Part shown: positions 31,183 through 40,017 of the stretch, one piece after another
Layout of the letters: each line of letters starts with the position of its first letter
Numbering within the stretch: the first letter of the stretch is position 1
Assembly (NCBI RefSeq): GCF_004322395.1
Contig: NZ_SCTW01000069.1
Coordinates: forward strand, 1-60,634
Reading direction: 5' to 3'
From: Methylobacter sp.
GTDB lineage: Bacteria; Pseudomonadota; Gammaproteobacteria; Methylococcales; Methylomonadaceae
DNA length: 60,634 nucleotides
The notes under the pieces: generated by a model
What the model was told of the DNA's origin: nothing
Database searches by the model: none
What the model saw: only the letters and a program-made list of their open reading frames with translations
Position numbers and translations under genes: made by a program

Positions 31183-31710
31183 TTAAGGACATGCTGTTGT
31201 TCCTTGATACGTTCTTGACCGACCTACAGCATTTATTTCAATTGCACGGGAATTCAGGGTGTCGGCTGAACTATCGCATAATCTGAATGTGTCGCCGATA
31301 GAGCTTAAGCTTAAGCCGCTGGGCAAATAAGCCGCAAAATCCTGATAGCCGGCAGTCCCGGTTCTTAAGGTAAAACCGTTCGTTAACGCCGGGTAGGTTT
31401 TTAATAAAGTATCTACAGTATCTAGTATGCCATCTCCGTCCAAATCGGTAAAAATATCCCAACCTGAATCCCAGTTTTGATTTGTACTTCCTTTCCTTCT
31501 GACGCTGACTTGCACACCTCGTTTAACGGCTTCACTACGCGCCAAATTTAACGAGGTAACCAGCTCATTGGCATAGGTCGTTAGCCGGGTGCTTCTTATG
31601 ACTGAGCTAAAGCTTGGTATGGCTATGCCTACAAGAATAGCGACAATGGATATCGTGACTATGAGCTCAATCAAAGTAAAACCAAGGCTTTTTGTTAACT
31701 TGTTACTCAT
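31183..31710 (-). CDS. fimT: Type IV minor pilin FimT/FimU (GspH-type)
   Basis: A 175-residue prepilin: leader ending SLG before FTLIELIVTISIVAILVGIAIPSF, then the GspH domain with TYANELVTSLNLARSEAVKRG and two C-terminal Cys. It is the first gene of the minus-strand minor-pilin operon. In Pseudomonas the equivalent FimU joins the priming complex; FimT relatives bind DNA during natural uptake. Which of the two functions applies here cannot be decided by eye. Confidence 0.85.
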   Translation of the reverse strand: MSNKLTKSLGFTLIELIVTISIVAILVGIAIPSFSSVIRSTRLTTYANELVTSLNLARSEAVKRGVQVSVRRKGSTNQNWDSGWDIFTDLDGDGILDTVDTLLKTYPALTNGFTLRTGTAGYQDFAAYLPSGLSLSSIGDTFRLCDSSADTLNSRAIEINAVGRSRTYQGTTACP

Positions 31711-32562
31711 CAGCGATCAATCTCCATGCATTATCGGTTTTGAATACACCTAATCAAAATACAAAACATAGTATCTTTTATATTCAATTCTTAAATATTA
31801 GGCTAGGGCAAGCACAGCTAATCACAAGCTGTTGGTATTACGACGGCATTACTGCCGGTATCAAACGTCGCATTATAGGTTTTGAATAGAATTAATGAAG
31901 TAACTATTCAGCACATCAAGAAAAAAAGGAATAATTCCTGATTAGTAAAGCGCAAAACAAACTTGGCTCTGAAGTATCCCCACAAAATATTTATATGCCA
32001 CCGAACGGCAGATCAAGGTCAATAGCGGCTCAAAACATTCGCCGTATTCGCTAATTTTTCTCGGCAAAATCGCCTGCCGCTATGTTGCGTTTGAACTATC
32101 GGATGATTATTTAAAACTGGCGCAGGCACTCTTAGTAGGCTATTTTGAAAAATTAGAGGAAAGATAATTCGTGGGAATACGTCAGAACCTGACCCCCTTT
32201 CTTTATGCATGCCGACGATTTCTGCCGGTTGCGGGCGCTCCTTGCTTCTCCCCTCATCCTTCCGTTTACCTTCTCCCCTGCCCGCTACCGCGACCGAGGC
32301 CTGCTTTCTGTTGGGCCCGGCCAACACACCACAACTATTTAGTTTTCAGATACTTGGCTTGAGCATCCCGTCATGGCGTTGGGGCTTCCCAACAATACCC
32401 GATCGGCCACGGTTCCACGATAAACTCGTATCCCTTTGTTGTTAATGGCGATTTTAATGTTGGCACGATCTTTTCACTTAGTTTGGGCATGGAGCGGAAA
32501 AACCTCTCCATGACACCTTAACAACATAATAACAATTCACCCCCAAACAGAGGAAAACGGTC
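31711..32562. other. Accessory junction upstream of the GRAS gene, mostly non-coding
   Basis: About 850 bp between the pilus operon and the small ORF. It must hold the fimT promoter. It also includes an open fragment at 31982-32166 (separate entry), a GTCAGAACCTGACCCCC motif near 32181 that is frequent near mobile repeats, and a stretch (32200-32450) that is more C-rich than its neighbours. Short frames here (for example 32019-32327 minus, 32171-32362 plus) have no coherent products. Confidence 0.4.
31982..32166 (+). pseudogene. Truncated reading-frame remnant
   Basis: An open frame with no start codon runs from after an in-frame stop to TAA at about 32166. Its product tail is protein-like (SPYSLIFLGKIACRYVAFEL, then a Leu/Ala-rich helix ending FEKLEER). 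I do not recognise the family. It looks like the 3' end of a gene whose 5' part was lost when the neighbouring island inserted, but it could be chance. Confidence 0.3.
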
Positions 32563-32685
32563 ATGAACATTCACACGCACCCCGGCATTTGCACATTCTC
32601 GGCCTGTTGGTCTAAGCGAGCATCGCAACGAGTTCCCACTTCGGAGACTCCGAAAAATACCATCCCAACATTTTCCGTCCTATGA
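32563..32685 (+). CDS. Small ORF (40 codons) ahead of the GRAS gene
   Basis: A 40-residue frame with a good ribosome site (AGAGGAAAA, spacer about 7) and a stop 16 bases before the GRAS start. The product begins MNIHTHPGICTFSACWSKR and is rich in Ser, Thr and Pro, with two Cys. I recognise no family. It could be a translated leader that couples to the GRAS gene, a small peptide substrate, or a chance frame. There is no membrane segment or signal peptide. Confidence 0.4.
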   Translation: MNIHTHPGICTFSACWSKRASQRVPTSETPKNTIPTFSVL

Positions 32686-32701
32686 GCACGAGGTCCCGAG
32701 T

Positions 32702-33832
32702 ATGAAAAACGTTCATGAAAAATTAACGCAAGGATTTAGCGAACAACAGGCTTTCGCCTTGCTTTCTGCAACTGCGGAACATCTTGAAAACGGCCGCTCC
32801 CCGGAAGCGGAAACATTATTGACGTCGCTGATCGAAACCCAGGGCGCGCATTCCGTCTCGGCAAACGTACAAAGCCTGATCTTCGCCAAGGCATTGTTGA
32901 AAAATATCAACGAAGAAAAGGCCGAAGAGGCCAACCTGTATCTCAAGGAGTTCGATATGCCACAGATCGAACTATTCGATCTTTTGGCAAAACACGTGCC
33001 GCTGGTGAATATCCCGGGGCAAATCGTCAATGAGATGATCTGCCAGTTTCTCCGGCAAAGTGAAGAATATGTGCTTCTCGACATTGGCATCGGTTCCGGC
33101 CGGCAGGAAATCAGGCTGCTCGAAAAACTGGCCGCACATTCCTGCCGGAAATTGACTTTGATCGGTATTGAGCCGGCGGTTGAGGCCCTCAGGGAGTCCG
33201 AAAAAGCCATCCGGCAGAAAGCCGATGAACTCGGCATCGAATTGATGTTTTATCCCATCGGCAAGAAGATCGAAGATTTCAACAGGGAGGACTGGAATTT
33301 TCTGGAAAACTTCAGGGGAAAACTGGTCATCAACGAGGCGTTCTCTCTGCACCATGTGGTCCGTCACCACTCCCGAGGCGATCTCAAGGACCGGGTGATC
33401 GAGCGATTATATGGACTGGATCCGGTGTTCTTCGTCCTGACCGAGCCCCATTCCGATCATGAAACCCCGAGCCTGAGCCGGAGATTGGCCGAGGCTTGGT
33501 CCCATTTCGGCGCGACCTTCAGGTTCATCGACCAGTTATCCGAGCTGGATGAGCATCAAAAGGCTGCGCTCAAAACCCGGTTCTTCGCCAGGGAGATTGA
33601 GGATATTCTTCAGATGGATGATTCCCTGCGGGTGGAACGCCATGAAAAAGCCGAGCAATGGATTTCGAGGCTTCAGAAAACCAAGTTTCGCACTCTGGAT
33701 TTGAAAGACTTCATGAGGAACGTCGGTCTTTCTGCCGGAAGCGCTCTGAAGCTCTCCGTCCGACAGGATTATCTGAGTCTCGATTTCGAAGATCAAACTA
33801 TTGTCTCGATCATCGGTGCTCAAGCGGCGTAG
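32702..33832 (+). CDS. Bacterial GRAS-domain protein (Rossmann methyltransferase-like)
   Basis: A 376-residue protein whose whole length follows the GRAS domain known from plant DELLA/SCARECROW regulators. An N-terminal helical repeat (13-70, LLSATAEHLENGRSPEAETLL) comes first; a VHIID-like strand and glycine loop, YVLLDIGIGSG, is at 123-133. RGKLVINEAFSLHHV (206-220) matches the Leu-rich block before PFYRE, PVFFVLTEPHSDHETPSLSRR the PFYRE region, and AREIEDIL with RVERHEKAEQW (297-320) is the strongest motif. A SAW-like end covers 340-376. Bacterial GRAS proteins have been predicted to be SAM-dependent methyltransferases of small molecules; the substrate is unknown. The gene is GC-richer in style than its neighbours and lies beside transposase debris, so transfer is likely. 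Confidence 0.85.
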   Translation: MKNVHEKLTQGFSEQQAFALLSATAEHLENGRSPEAETLLTSLIETQGAHSVSANVQSLIFAKALLKNINEEKAEEANLYLKEFDMPQIELFDLLAKHVPLVNIPGQIVNEMICQFLRQSEEYVLLDIGIGSGRQEIRLLEKLAAHSCRKLTLIGIEPAVEALRESEKAIRQKADELGIELMFYPIGKKIEDFNREDWNFLENFRGKLVINEAFSLHHVVRHHSRGDLKDRVIERLYGLDPVFFVLTEPHSDHETPSLSRRLAEAWSHFGATFRFIDQLSELDEHQKAALKTRFFAREIEDILQMDDSLRVERHEKAEQWISRLQKTKFRTLDLKDFMRNVGLSAGSALKLSVRQDYLSLDFEDQTIVSIIGAQAA

Positions 33833-34044
33833 GACAGGGGGTATCGACATGCGCGCCAAGTTATGAGATCAAGAAGCGCAGAATCCTAACTCCCTGCAAG
33901 CCTTATGGAGTTGAATCACGGGTTCTGGCAGGGTTTGCAAAGCACGCCGCCGGGGACGCTTCTTACTGACCTGCTGGCATAAAGGCCAGTTCGCTTCTTG
34001 CCGACGGTGAACTTCGAGGATCCAGGCATCCACTTGGTTCCTGA
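33833..34044. other. Unassigned segment between GRAS gene and transposase
   Basis: This segment lies where the helix-turn-helix part of the IS630 transposase would be expected, but the plus-strand frame is broken by stops. The minus strand is open across it (frame ending at 33869) and encodes a basic peptide with KKRPRRRALQ that I do not recognise. It may be scrambled transposon sequence. No terminal inverted repeats could be placed with confidence. Confidence 0.35.
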
Positions 34045-34863
34045 CCATTTTCAGGAGGCGCCAAGGCTCGGCTGGTCGAGTCGGCCCCCTTGGGTGCCGA
34101 AGAGCTTCTGGATAACGAAACGGAACGGGTAGAACTTGAAAACGAGCTGGAGCAGGCTCCCTATCGAGCTCGGTTGTTGCCAGCACGGTTTCATGAGCGA
34201 ACCGGAAAAACCGTGGCCTTTTCAACGATCAAGCGTTGGCTGAAAGAACGTCATTGGGTTTGGAAACGCTGCCGGCGAAGTCTTAAGACGAAACAAGATC
34301 CTGTTGCCTTCGAGGAAGGACAGCGTGCGCTGCAGGTCCTGAAAACCCAGGAGGTCGCTGGCGAGATTGATTTGTTTTTTCTGGACGAAAGCGGTTTCAG
34401 TGCCGGTACCTGTCTCCCTTACGCATGGAAACCCCAGGGAAAAACGCTTGCGCTACCGGCAAATAGTCCAGGCCGCGTGAACGCCATCGGATTGGTGAGC
34501 TTGCAAGGCGCCAGTTATTTTCATACGGTCGAAACCACGGTGACTTCGGCGAATATCACAGAGGCCATGGCCGGTTTTATATGTTTCCGAATCACCGAAA
34601 AATTGACGGTAGTGGTCATGGATAATGCACCTTTTCACCGAAAAGCCGAGCGAGAAAATCAAGCACTTTGGTTGCTAAGTGGCGTGTGGGTCTGGTTTTT
34701 GCCGCCTTATTCGCCAGAGTTAAATCTTATTGAAATTCTATGGAAGAAAATCAAATACGAATGGCTGCCCTGGGAAGCTTACGCCAGTTTTCAGACGCTT
34801 CGCTCCGCCTTGCTGGACGTCTTGCATAACTATGGCGAAAAATACCGGGTTAATTTTGTATGA
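34045..34863 (+). pseudogene. IS630-family transposase, N-terminally truncated
   Basis: The frame is open from just after a stop at 34042 and ends GEKYRVNFV, the normal IS630 C-terminus. The DDE catalytic core is intact: FFLDESGFS (first Asp), VVVMDNAPFHR (second Asp) and PPYSPELNLIEILWKKIKYEWLP (Glu). The second helix-turn-helix remnant (FSTIKRWLKERHW) is present, but the first DNA-binding domain of the usual roughly 340-residue protein is missing. No ATG or good ribosome site starts the frame; a TTG occurs at 34090. It is probably inactive. Confidence 0.8.
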
Positions 34864-35059
34864 GTGCTTACGTAGCTGTAAATTTCACTACATTGTTAAT
34901 TTTTGCCCCCTTATTCAACTTTATTTCCAACAAATTTGAAGATCAAAAAACCGCAACAAGCCGAAATGACCAGCCTTAAGTGAGAGAACAACAAACTTGA
35001 AAAGGAAATATACAAGATATTTCAGGTTTCACCCGCTACAACTGCCTACGCCACATCAT

Positions 35060-37672
35060 TCACTGAATTCGGTACTGTATAAATACGCCGAAAACATGAT
35101 TGGCATAATTTTCAGGAACGGCATTTAGAAAAAGATGATTGCCGATCAGAGGCGAGAGTCCATCATAGTGCCAGTCTTGTGTACCGCTGTGTTCATAACG
35201 ATGGTAGAACCGCATTGATACATCCTTGTGCAGATTCCACCTTAAGCCGGTTTCCAAAACTTGCCGGGTAAAAGTAATGGCCGGAAATGTATTATTAATT
35301 GCCTGGCTTCTGATTTCCGGATTGGCGAAAGCCAGATTGGATACTGCATCATAGCCAACATCAGTGTGCGCCCAATTGTATGAATAACGCATGTCGATGT
35401 CGAACGGGTCAAATTGGTAACGAAAGCCGAGCCCTACTAAGTGGTTGATGTCGTCAACGGATTCTTTCCAGGCCGCAACATAAGGAAAGCGTCTACCGCC
35501 GGCATTGGGGTCGGCCGAAAAGCCGACGTCGTTGATATTGCTCAATCGGCTTTGCTGCTTCTGAAAACTGTAGAAAGCATAGGCATTCAATCGCGGCGAA
35601 GGCTGATAGTTACCCTCCAAGTTGGCCGAGATGGTCCGGGCGCTTTGTAGTCCATAATGGGCGTTATAGTCATTGTTTATCCAGTTGACGGAAGCAAGTA
35701 AATCCATGTCGTCCCGCAGCAGAAAATTGGCCTGGGCTTTAATCTGGTTCTGGCGCCGGTCACTCAGGTCGTATTTTCTTAAATCGGCGAGCGTATACGG
35801 TGTTACACCATTGGGCAGCGCTGATTTGAATCCGATAAGCGAGTCGGTGTAGAAGGGCATATAGGGATTGTAATCATAATGGCTGCCGTCCCGAATCGCG
35901 TATTCGTAAGATAAGCGTAAAGTCGACCAGGATAATGAGCGATTGGATAAATGAATCTTCAGATGATTTTCATCGGTCCGGGCGCGTTCCCGGTAGGCAG
36001 GGTCATGTTGTTCAAAGTGATAGCTAAAACCCGCTGTAGTTTTGTAACTAAGCCGGTAATCACTATCGAAAAACCACTCCATAACCTTTTGCGCAAAAGG
36101 AGTGCTGCGATACCGAAATGAGTTTTGCGGCGATGCCGGCCTGAAAACCTCGCCGCCTTCCGAACCGTCTTCGAGGACATAGCCGAATTGATTGGTCAAT
36201 GGATTAAACGCTGTATAGTTAGTATCGTTATCTTCGTCGTAATGGCGAAATTTTGCTTTTAGCGTTAAAGGATCCCATGGCGTCAATTGCAGGCCTATTT
36301 GAAACAGCTTGTTGGTGATCTTCGCATTGGCCGTCTTTTGCGATAGCGATGCTGTGGAATTCCACTGGTCCATATTAATGCCGGTAAAAGTCGAACCCGA
36401 ATTGATGGTCGAAGGGAGCAGATCATCATCCTGATGCATTTGCGACCACGATAAGGTTGAGGTCAATTGCCCCTGTAGCGGCAATCTATAGGCGAGGTCG
36501 GTTTTGACTTGGTGGAAAGTGTTATCGGGATACAAATCAAAGCGGCCGCGTTCGACGATAAAGTTAGTGTCGGGAAGATTGGTAAAAGGGTTATCAAACG
36601 TTAATTGACCTTTATTATTCGCAAAAAACGAGCCGGTATAGTTCAGATTGAGTTCTAAACCGGTATTCGCGTAGCTAAAACCGGAACTTATTTCGTTGGT
36701 TGTATAATCGATGGGCTCGATGGTTTCGACCATACCGCCCGAGTTTTCGGTGCTATAGAACGGGGGCAGAAACGATCCGCCAAAAGCCCGCTTGCCCTGA
36801 CGCGTTTGATGGGAATAATTGGCGGAAAATTTAGTACTCAGTGTCGGCGTATAATCAACGCCGATATTGCCTTCCTCCCTGTTTATGCCAAGACCGGGAT
36901 TATAAGCCGATGCCAAGGCTTGCCGGATCTGCTCCCGGCTATTGTTACCGGGTATCAGTCCGAGTGGTAATGTCAGGTTTTCGCTGCCGACGCCTTGAAA
37001 CAAAGTCACGGCATTGTCGGTATAAGTATGCGGTGTTTGGTTGAAAAAGCCGTTAATCTTGAAACTACCGAGCTGTCCTGTCGATAATTGATAATATTGA
37101 TCGTTACGTCCGACGCCGCCGCCTTGAGCCTCCAGAAAATATCCTTTGCGTTCCTGCCAACCCGATAATGCGAAGTAATTGAGCAAGGGCCCATTGCTCC
37201 AATCGCTGTAATCACTGAATTTCGAAGTCGTTTTATTACCGCTGCCGAATAAATAGCCAAAATCCAGGCTGCCCCGGTATCGCCAGTCTTCATTCAGTTT
37301 TTTATAGCTTAAAGGTTCATAAGGGGTATCGTACAGTAACCCGCTCGGCGTTCTGGAAGGGTGTTCTTTGATAGCGGAAAGCCCCGCCTGTGATTTTGTC
37401 CGTGTGATATCTGTTCTGGTGGGATTGAGATTGTTCCCGGCTGGGCTGCCTGCGCCTATGGCTGACGATGCAAACATAAGCGATGTACTAACGATTATTC
37501 CGCTAACACGCCTAAAAATAATGTAGCGGCTACCGCCGTATCGGTATCGGCCGGTAAAGATCGGCAGCCGCGTCGCTGCCAACCTATCGGTGAAACAGTA
37601 CGCCCGACGAATGATTGGATCCATGAATCTGGGCATGGCAGTTTTGACAGCTTCGGTTAATGAGGCGCGCAT
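35060..37672 (-). CDS. MtrB/PioB-family outer-membrane porin of a decaheme conduit
   Basis: Up to 870 residues. After a basic region and a hydrophobic signal (about 55-74, ending AIGA), the protein is a large transmembrane beta-barrel: repeated alternating aromatic strands (for example WRYRGSLDFGYLFGSG, FSANYSHQTRQGKRAFGG) and a final strand HVFGVFIQYRI. MtrB-like barrels sheathe a decaheme cytochrome and carry electrons through the outer membrane. The gene follows the decaheme cytochrome gene on the same strand and overlaps its end if the first ATG is used (a later start, such as 37624, is plausible). No N-terminal CxxC, found in Shewanella MtrB, is seen. Confidence 0.85.
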   Translation of the reverse strand: MRASLTEAVKTAMPRFMDPIIRRAYCFTDRLAATRLPIFTGRYRYGGSRYIIFRRVSGIIVSTSLMFASSAIGAGSPAGNNLNPTRTDITRTKSQAGLSAIKEHPSRTPSGLLYDTPYEPLSYKKLNEDWRYRGSLDFGYLFGSGNKTTSKFSDYSDWSNGPLLNYFALSGWQERKGYFLEAQGGGVGRNDQYYQLSTGQLGSFKINGFFNQTPHTYTDNAVTLFQGVGSENLTLPLGLIPGNNSREQIRQALASAYNPGLGINREEGNIGVDYTPTLSTKFSANYSHQTRQGKRAFGGSFLPPFYSTENSGGMVETIEPIDYTTNEISSGFSYANTGLELNLNYTGSFFANNKGQLTFDNPFTNLPDTNFIVERGRFDLYPDNTFHQVKTDLAYRLPLQGQLTSTLSWSQMHQDDDLLPSTINSGSTFTGINMDQWNSTASLSQKTANAKITNKLFQIGLQLTPWDPLTLKAKFRHYDEDNDTNYTAFNPLTNQFGYVLEDGSEGGEVFRPASPQNSFRYRSTPFAQKVMEWFFDSDYRLSYKTTAGFSYHFEQHDPAYRERARTDENHLKIHLSNRSLSWSTLRLSYEYAIRDGSHYDYNPYMPFYTDSLIGFKSALPNGVTPYTLADLRKYDLSDRRQNQIKAQANFLLRDDMDLLASVNWINNDYNAHYGLQSARTISANLEGNYQPSPRLNAYAFYSFQKQQSRLSNINDVGFSADPNAGGRRFPYVAAWKESVDDINHLVGLGFRYQFDPFDIDMRYSYNWAHTDVGYDAVSNLAFANPEIRSQAINNTFPAITFTRQVLETGLRWNLHKDVSMRFYHRYEHSGTQDWHYDGLSPLIGNHLFLNAVPENYANHVFGVFIQYRIQ

Positions 37673-38528
37673 CCGGATTGGATCCGGCCGCCAGATTCGC
37701 GGTCGTCAACAAATCGTTGGGATGTCCCCGATTGGTATGGCAAGACTGGCATAAAAACGGTCTGGCACTGACCAGTAATGACTCGTGATTAGAGCCATGC
37801 GGCTGATGGCAATTAAGACAGCTTTCCCGAACCGGCGCATGCTCCCAAATAAAAGGGCCGCGCTTTTCCTGATGGCATTGATAACAAAGCTGATTGACCG
37901 TATCGGCTTTAATCAATGCCGATGTGCTGGAACCGTGGGGATTATGGCAATCGGTGCAGGTTACTTTTCCTTCGGGTAAAGGCATATGTGAGCGTTTCCT
38001 GAACTCGGCACGTTGTTGCTGATGGCAGCTATAGCAGGTCTGGTTTATGCCGTCTTTGCGCAGCAAACCTTTATCAGAAAACTGAGCCATTGGATTATGA
38101 CAATCGCTGCAACTCAGATCGTTCATTTGATGAGCGGATCCTGACCAAGCGATACGCTCTTTGCCTCGATGACATTGCAGACACATGGAATTCTGTTGGT
38201 TGATCGTAGAACCTGACAGGCGAGTGAATACCATGATTTTCGATTTATCGGCGGGATCCGACACATGTTCCGATCCGGGACCATGACAGGTTTCACAGCC
38301 CTGGATCTGTGGATTTTCCGGCGCGGCAAGATTAGGAATGCGCGCATGGATCGTATGAGACCAGTGGTTAGTTTCAAGTTCATGACAGCTGGAACAAACA
38401 CTTTCTCCAACATAATGGGCTTGGATTTGAGCTTTGTTCAGTTCCGGCTTTAACGATAACGGTGATAATGGCGAACAACTCATTATCGCCACTATGCCTG
38501 CGATTAAACTTAGATAAACTAGACTCAT
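37584..38528 (-). CDS. Decaheme c-type cytochrome, DmsE/MtrA family
   Basis: A 314-residue protein with exactly ten CxxCH haem-binding motifs (CSSCH, CETCH, CLQCH, CSDCH, CYSCH, CTDCH, CYQCH, CLNCH, CQSCH, CQNCH). The spacing and size match MtrA/DmsE periplasmic decahemes. The N-terminal signal (1-18) ends AIMSC, an imperfect lipobox, so it may be a lipoprotein rather than soluble. It is followed immediately by the MtrB-like barrel gene, the established electron-conduit pairing. Direction of electron flow (metal or DMSO reduction, or iron oxidation) is not decided by sequence. Ccm maturation is needed but not encoded here. Confidence 0.93.
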   Translation of the reverse strand: MSLVYLSLIAGIVAIMSCSPLSPLSLKPELNKAQIQAHYVGESVCSSCHELETNHWSHTIHARIPNLAAPENPQIQGCETCHGPGSEHVSDPADKSKIMVFTRLSGSTINQQNSMCLQCHRGKERIAWSGSAHQMNDLSCSDCHNPMAQFSDKGLLRKDGINQTCYSCHQQQRAEFRKRSHMPLPEGKVTCTDCHNPHGSSTSALIKADTVNQLCYQCHQEKRGPFIWEHAPVRESCLNCHQPHGSNHESLLVSARPFLCQSCHTNRGHPNDLLTTANLAAGSNPDARLINRSCQNCHAQIHGSNHSSGVLFHR

Positions 38529-38586
38529 ACGCGTGATGAGGAATCCGTCATTAATTACCGCCTTCTCATAATATAAAAATGATCCA

Positions 38587-38633
38587 ATCCACTAAACCAG
38601 CAATGCTCAAACCTCATTGCTGGTTTAGTGGAT
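38587..38633 (-). terminator. Intrinsic terminator between monoheme and decaheme genes
   Basis: A perfect 19-bp stem (ATCCACTAAACCAGCAATG and its complement) with a 9-base loop lies 10 bases after the minus-strand monoheme gene; on the minus strand a T run follows a few bases later. It should separate the monoheme transcript from mtrAB or attenuate read-through. Confidence 0.75.
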
Positions 38634-38643
38634 ATTATTGTAC

Positions 38644-39318
38644 TTAGGGTATAACGGTAGAACTTATTAAGGTAAACATCACCGGATTAGAGTCTGTTAC
38701 CAATGTCATTTCGGCACTTACCCGACCTTGGCTGATGCCATTTTGTACCAGCTCGACAGAAGGAATAGTCAATCCCCCTGTTTCAGGGAAAAAAGTCGCG
38801 GCATTGTCTGAGGACGCGGTAGTCGGCGCGGCCCTTTCTAATACGAAGCCAATACCGGTTGGACTAGTGTCGAGAGGGATTTGTCTAAGAGTTGCTTGGA
38901 ATTTATAATTGCCGATATTAACGACAGGGAGTGTCAGAAGAGAGTTATCGGACAAGGTGGCAACAGACAAGGTGGCTCTGGGGAACCCGGCATTTTGCCA
39001 CGCGAGCATGGCGGTTCTTTGCTCTTCATCGAGCAGCGGGATACCACTAGAAGCGGGCGGCATCGTCATCAGGTTCACGGCTCTTTCGATAGCACGAGTA
39101 GCATTCGGTAGCGTTGCCTCATAAGTATCCCAATTGACAGACGACGGTGCGCCGTTACGAGCCGAACCGACCAGATTGGATGAATGACAGAACAGGCAAT
39201 TGGTTGCGAATACTTTCTCCCGAATGCCGTTTGCACCTTCATAGACCGGATCAATAGCGAAAGCATGGCCTGTGATAAAAAAAAGAAATAGTATGGTGAA
39301 CGTGCTTTTTATATTCAT
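38644..39318 (-). CDS. Monoheme c-type cytochrome with C-terminal beta domain
   Basis: A 224-residue secreted protein: signal peptide about 1-21 (ending HAFA), one haem motif CLFCH near residue 40, and a likely axial Met in MTMPPASSG with the class I helix LLDEEQRTAMLAWQNAGFP. The second half (about 115-224) is beta-rich with no Cys. ATG 39318 is chosen for its strong GGAGG site 7 bases ahead and its signal peptide; an upstream frame start at 39399 lacks both. It lies upstream of the decaheme-porin pair in the same direction, so it may be a periplasmic donor or acceptor, but a terminator separates them. Confidence 0.8.
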   Translation of the reverse strand: MNIKSTFTILFLFFITGHAFAIDPVYEGANGIREKVFATNCLFCHSSNLVGSARNGAPSSVNWDTYEATLPNATRAIERAVNLMTMPPASSGIPLLDEEQRTAMLAWQNAGFPRATLSVATLSDNSLLTLPVVNIGNYKFQATLRQIPLDTSPTGIGFVLERAAPTTASSDNAATFFPETGGLTIPSVELVQNGISQGRVSAEMTLVTDSNPVMFTLISSTVIP

Positions 39319-40017
39319 AAGGGTACCTCCTCTATGTATGCTTGAATTAATAGAGCCACTAACATTCACTTTCCTATAACACAAGCCTATGCAGGCCATT
39401 GAAACTTAAAACAATTCCTTTTAGAAATTGAATTAATAGAGGTTCCTTTAATAGAGTATTGACATAAAATTGGACATATTGCCCAGACAAATTGCCAGCG
39501 AGTTTAAGGACGTTTCGAAAAATACTGTTTGCCGTTCTCTCGCAACAACCTGGATACACGCTTTCGAAGATAGGACGAATTTTTAGAAATTCCCTTAAGA
39601 TGGTCTCGTCTTCGTTACAGCGAGTTCGATGTTCCACTGCTTCAGAAGAATCCTGTTATCACCAAAATGATCAACGATCTATGCACGTCACGGTCTTCTA
39701 TCCGATAGGCTTTATTCGGTGTTTTATAACTCATAAAGCACAGAAAAAATTACCTGTAAAATTATTTTGTTCCCAAAAAGCAGTATTGTTCAATACGTAT
39801 GATTACACACCTTCTAAGTCCTATTTAACCGTCCTAAAGCCGGTACCGATACTGGGATAAAGAAAATGGGGACGGAATCCAATGCCCTCTTTCCTCCACA
39901 TCAAAGGGCTTGCCATAAATTGGCTAGCACTAAGCTCCAGAATTGGACTCTGAAAGCTAGAGCTTCGCCTTTGAAAACTAGGTGTATTCATGATGATTTG
40001 ATGTGGCCTGCCTAACA
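39319..40017. other. Intergenic region between cytochrome and FAH genes
   Basis: About 700 bp. It holds the GGAGG ribosome site and presumably the promoter of the monoheme gene. I could not support a gene: frames at 39374-39637 (minus), 39492-39860 (plus) and 39821-40021 (minus) have no coherent products. A small palindrome AATTTTTAGAAATT occurs near 39580-39593. Confidence 0.4.

Noticed and set aside
32563-32685. Small Cys-containing peptide as a methanobactin precursor
   Set aside because: No MbnB/MbnC-like genes are nearby and the Cys pattern does not match the known core; only the existence of a small frame is retained.
33869-34225. 118-residue minus-strand frame beside the transposase
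   Set aside because: Half of it is antisense to the IS630 core; the rest is basic and unrecognised, so it is reported only as an unassigned segment.
39492-39860. 122-residue plus-strand frame between the cytochrome and FAH genes
   Set aside because: No ribosome site, no family resemblance, biased composition.
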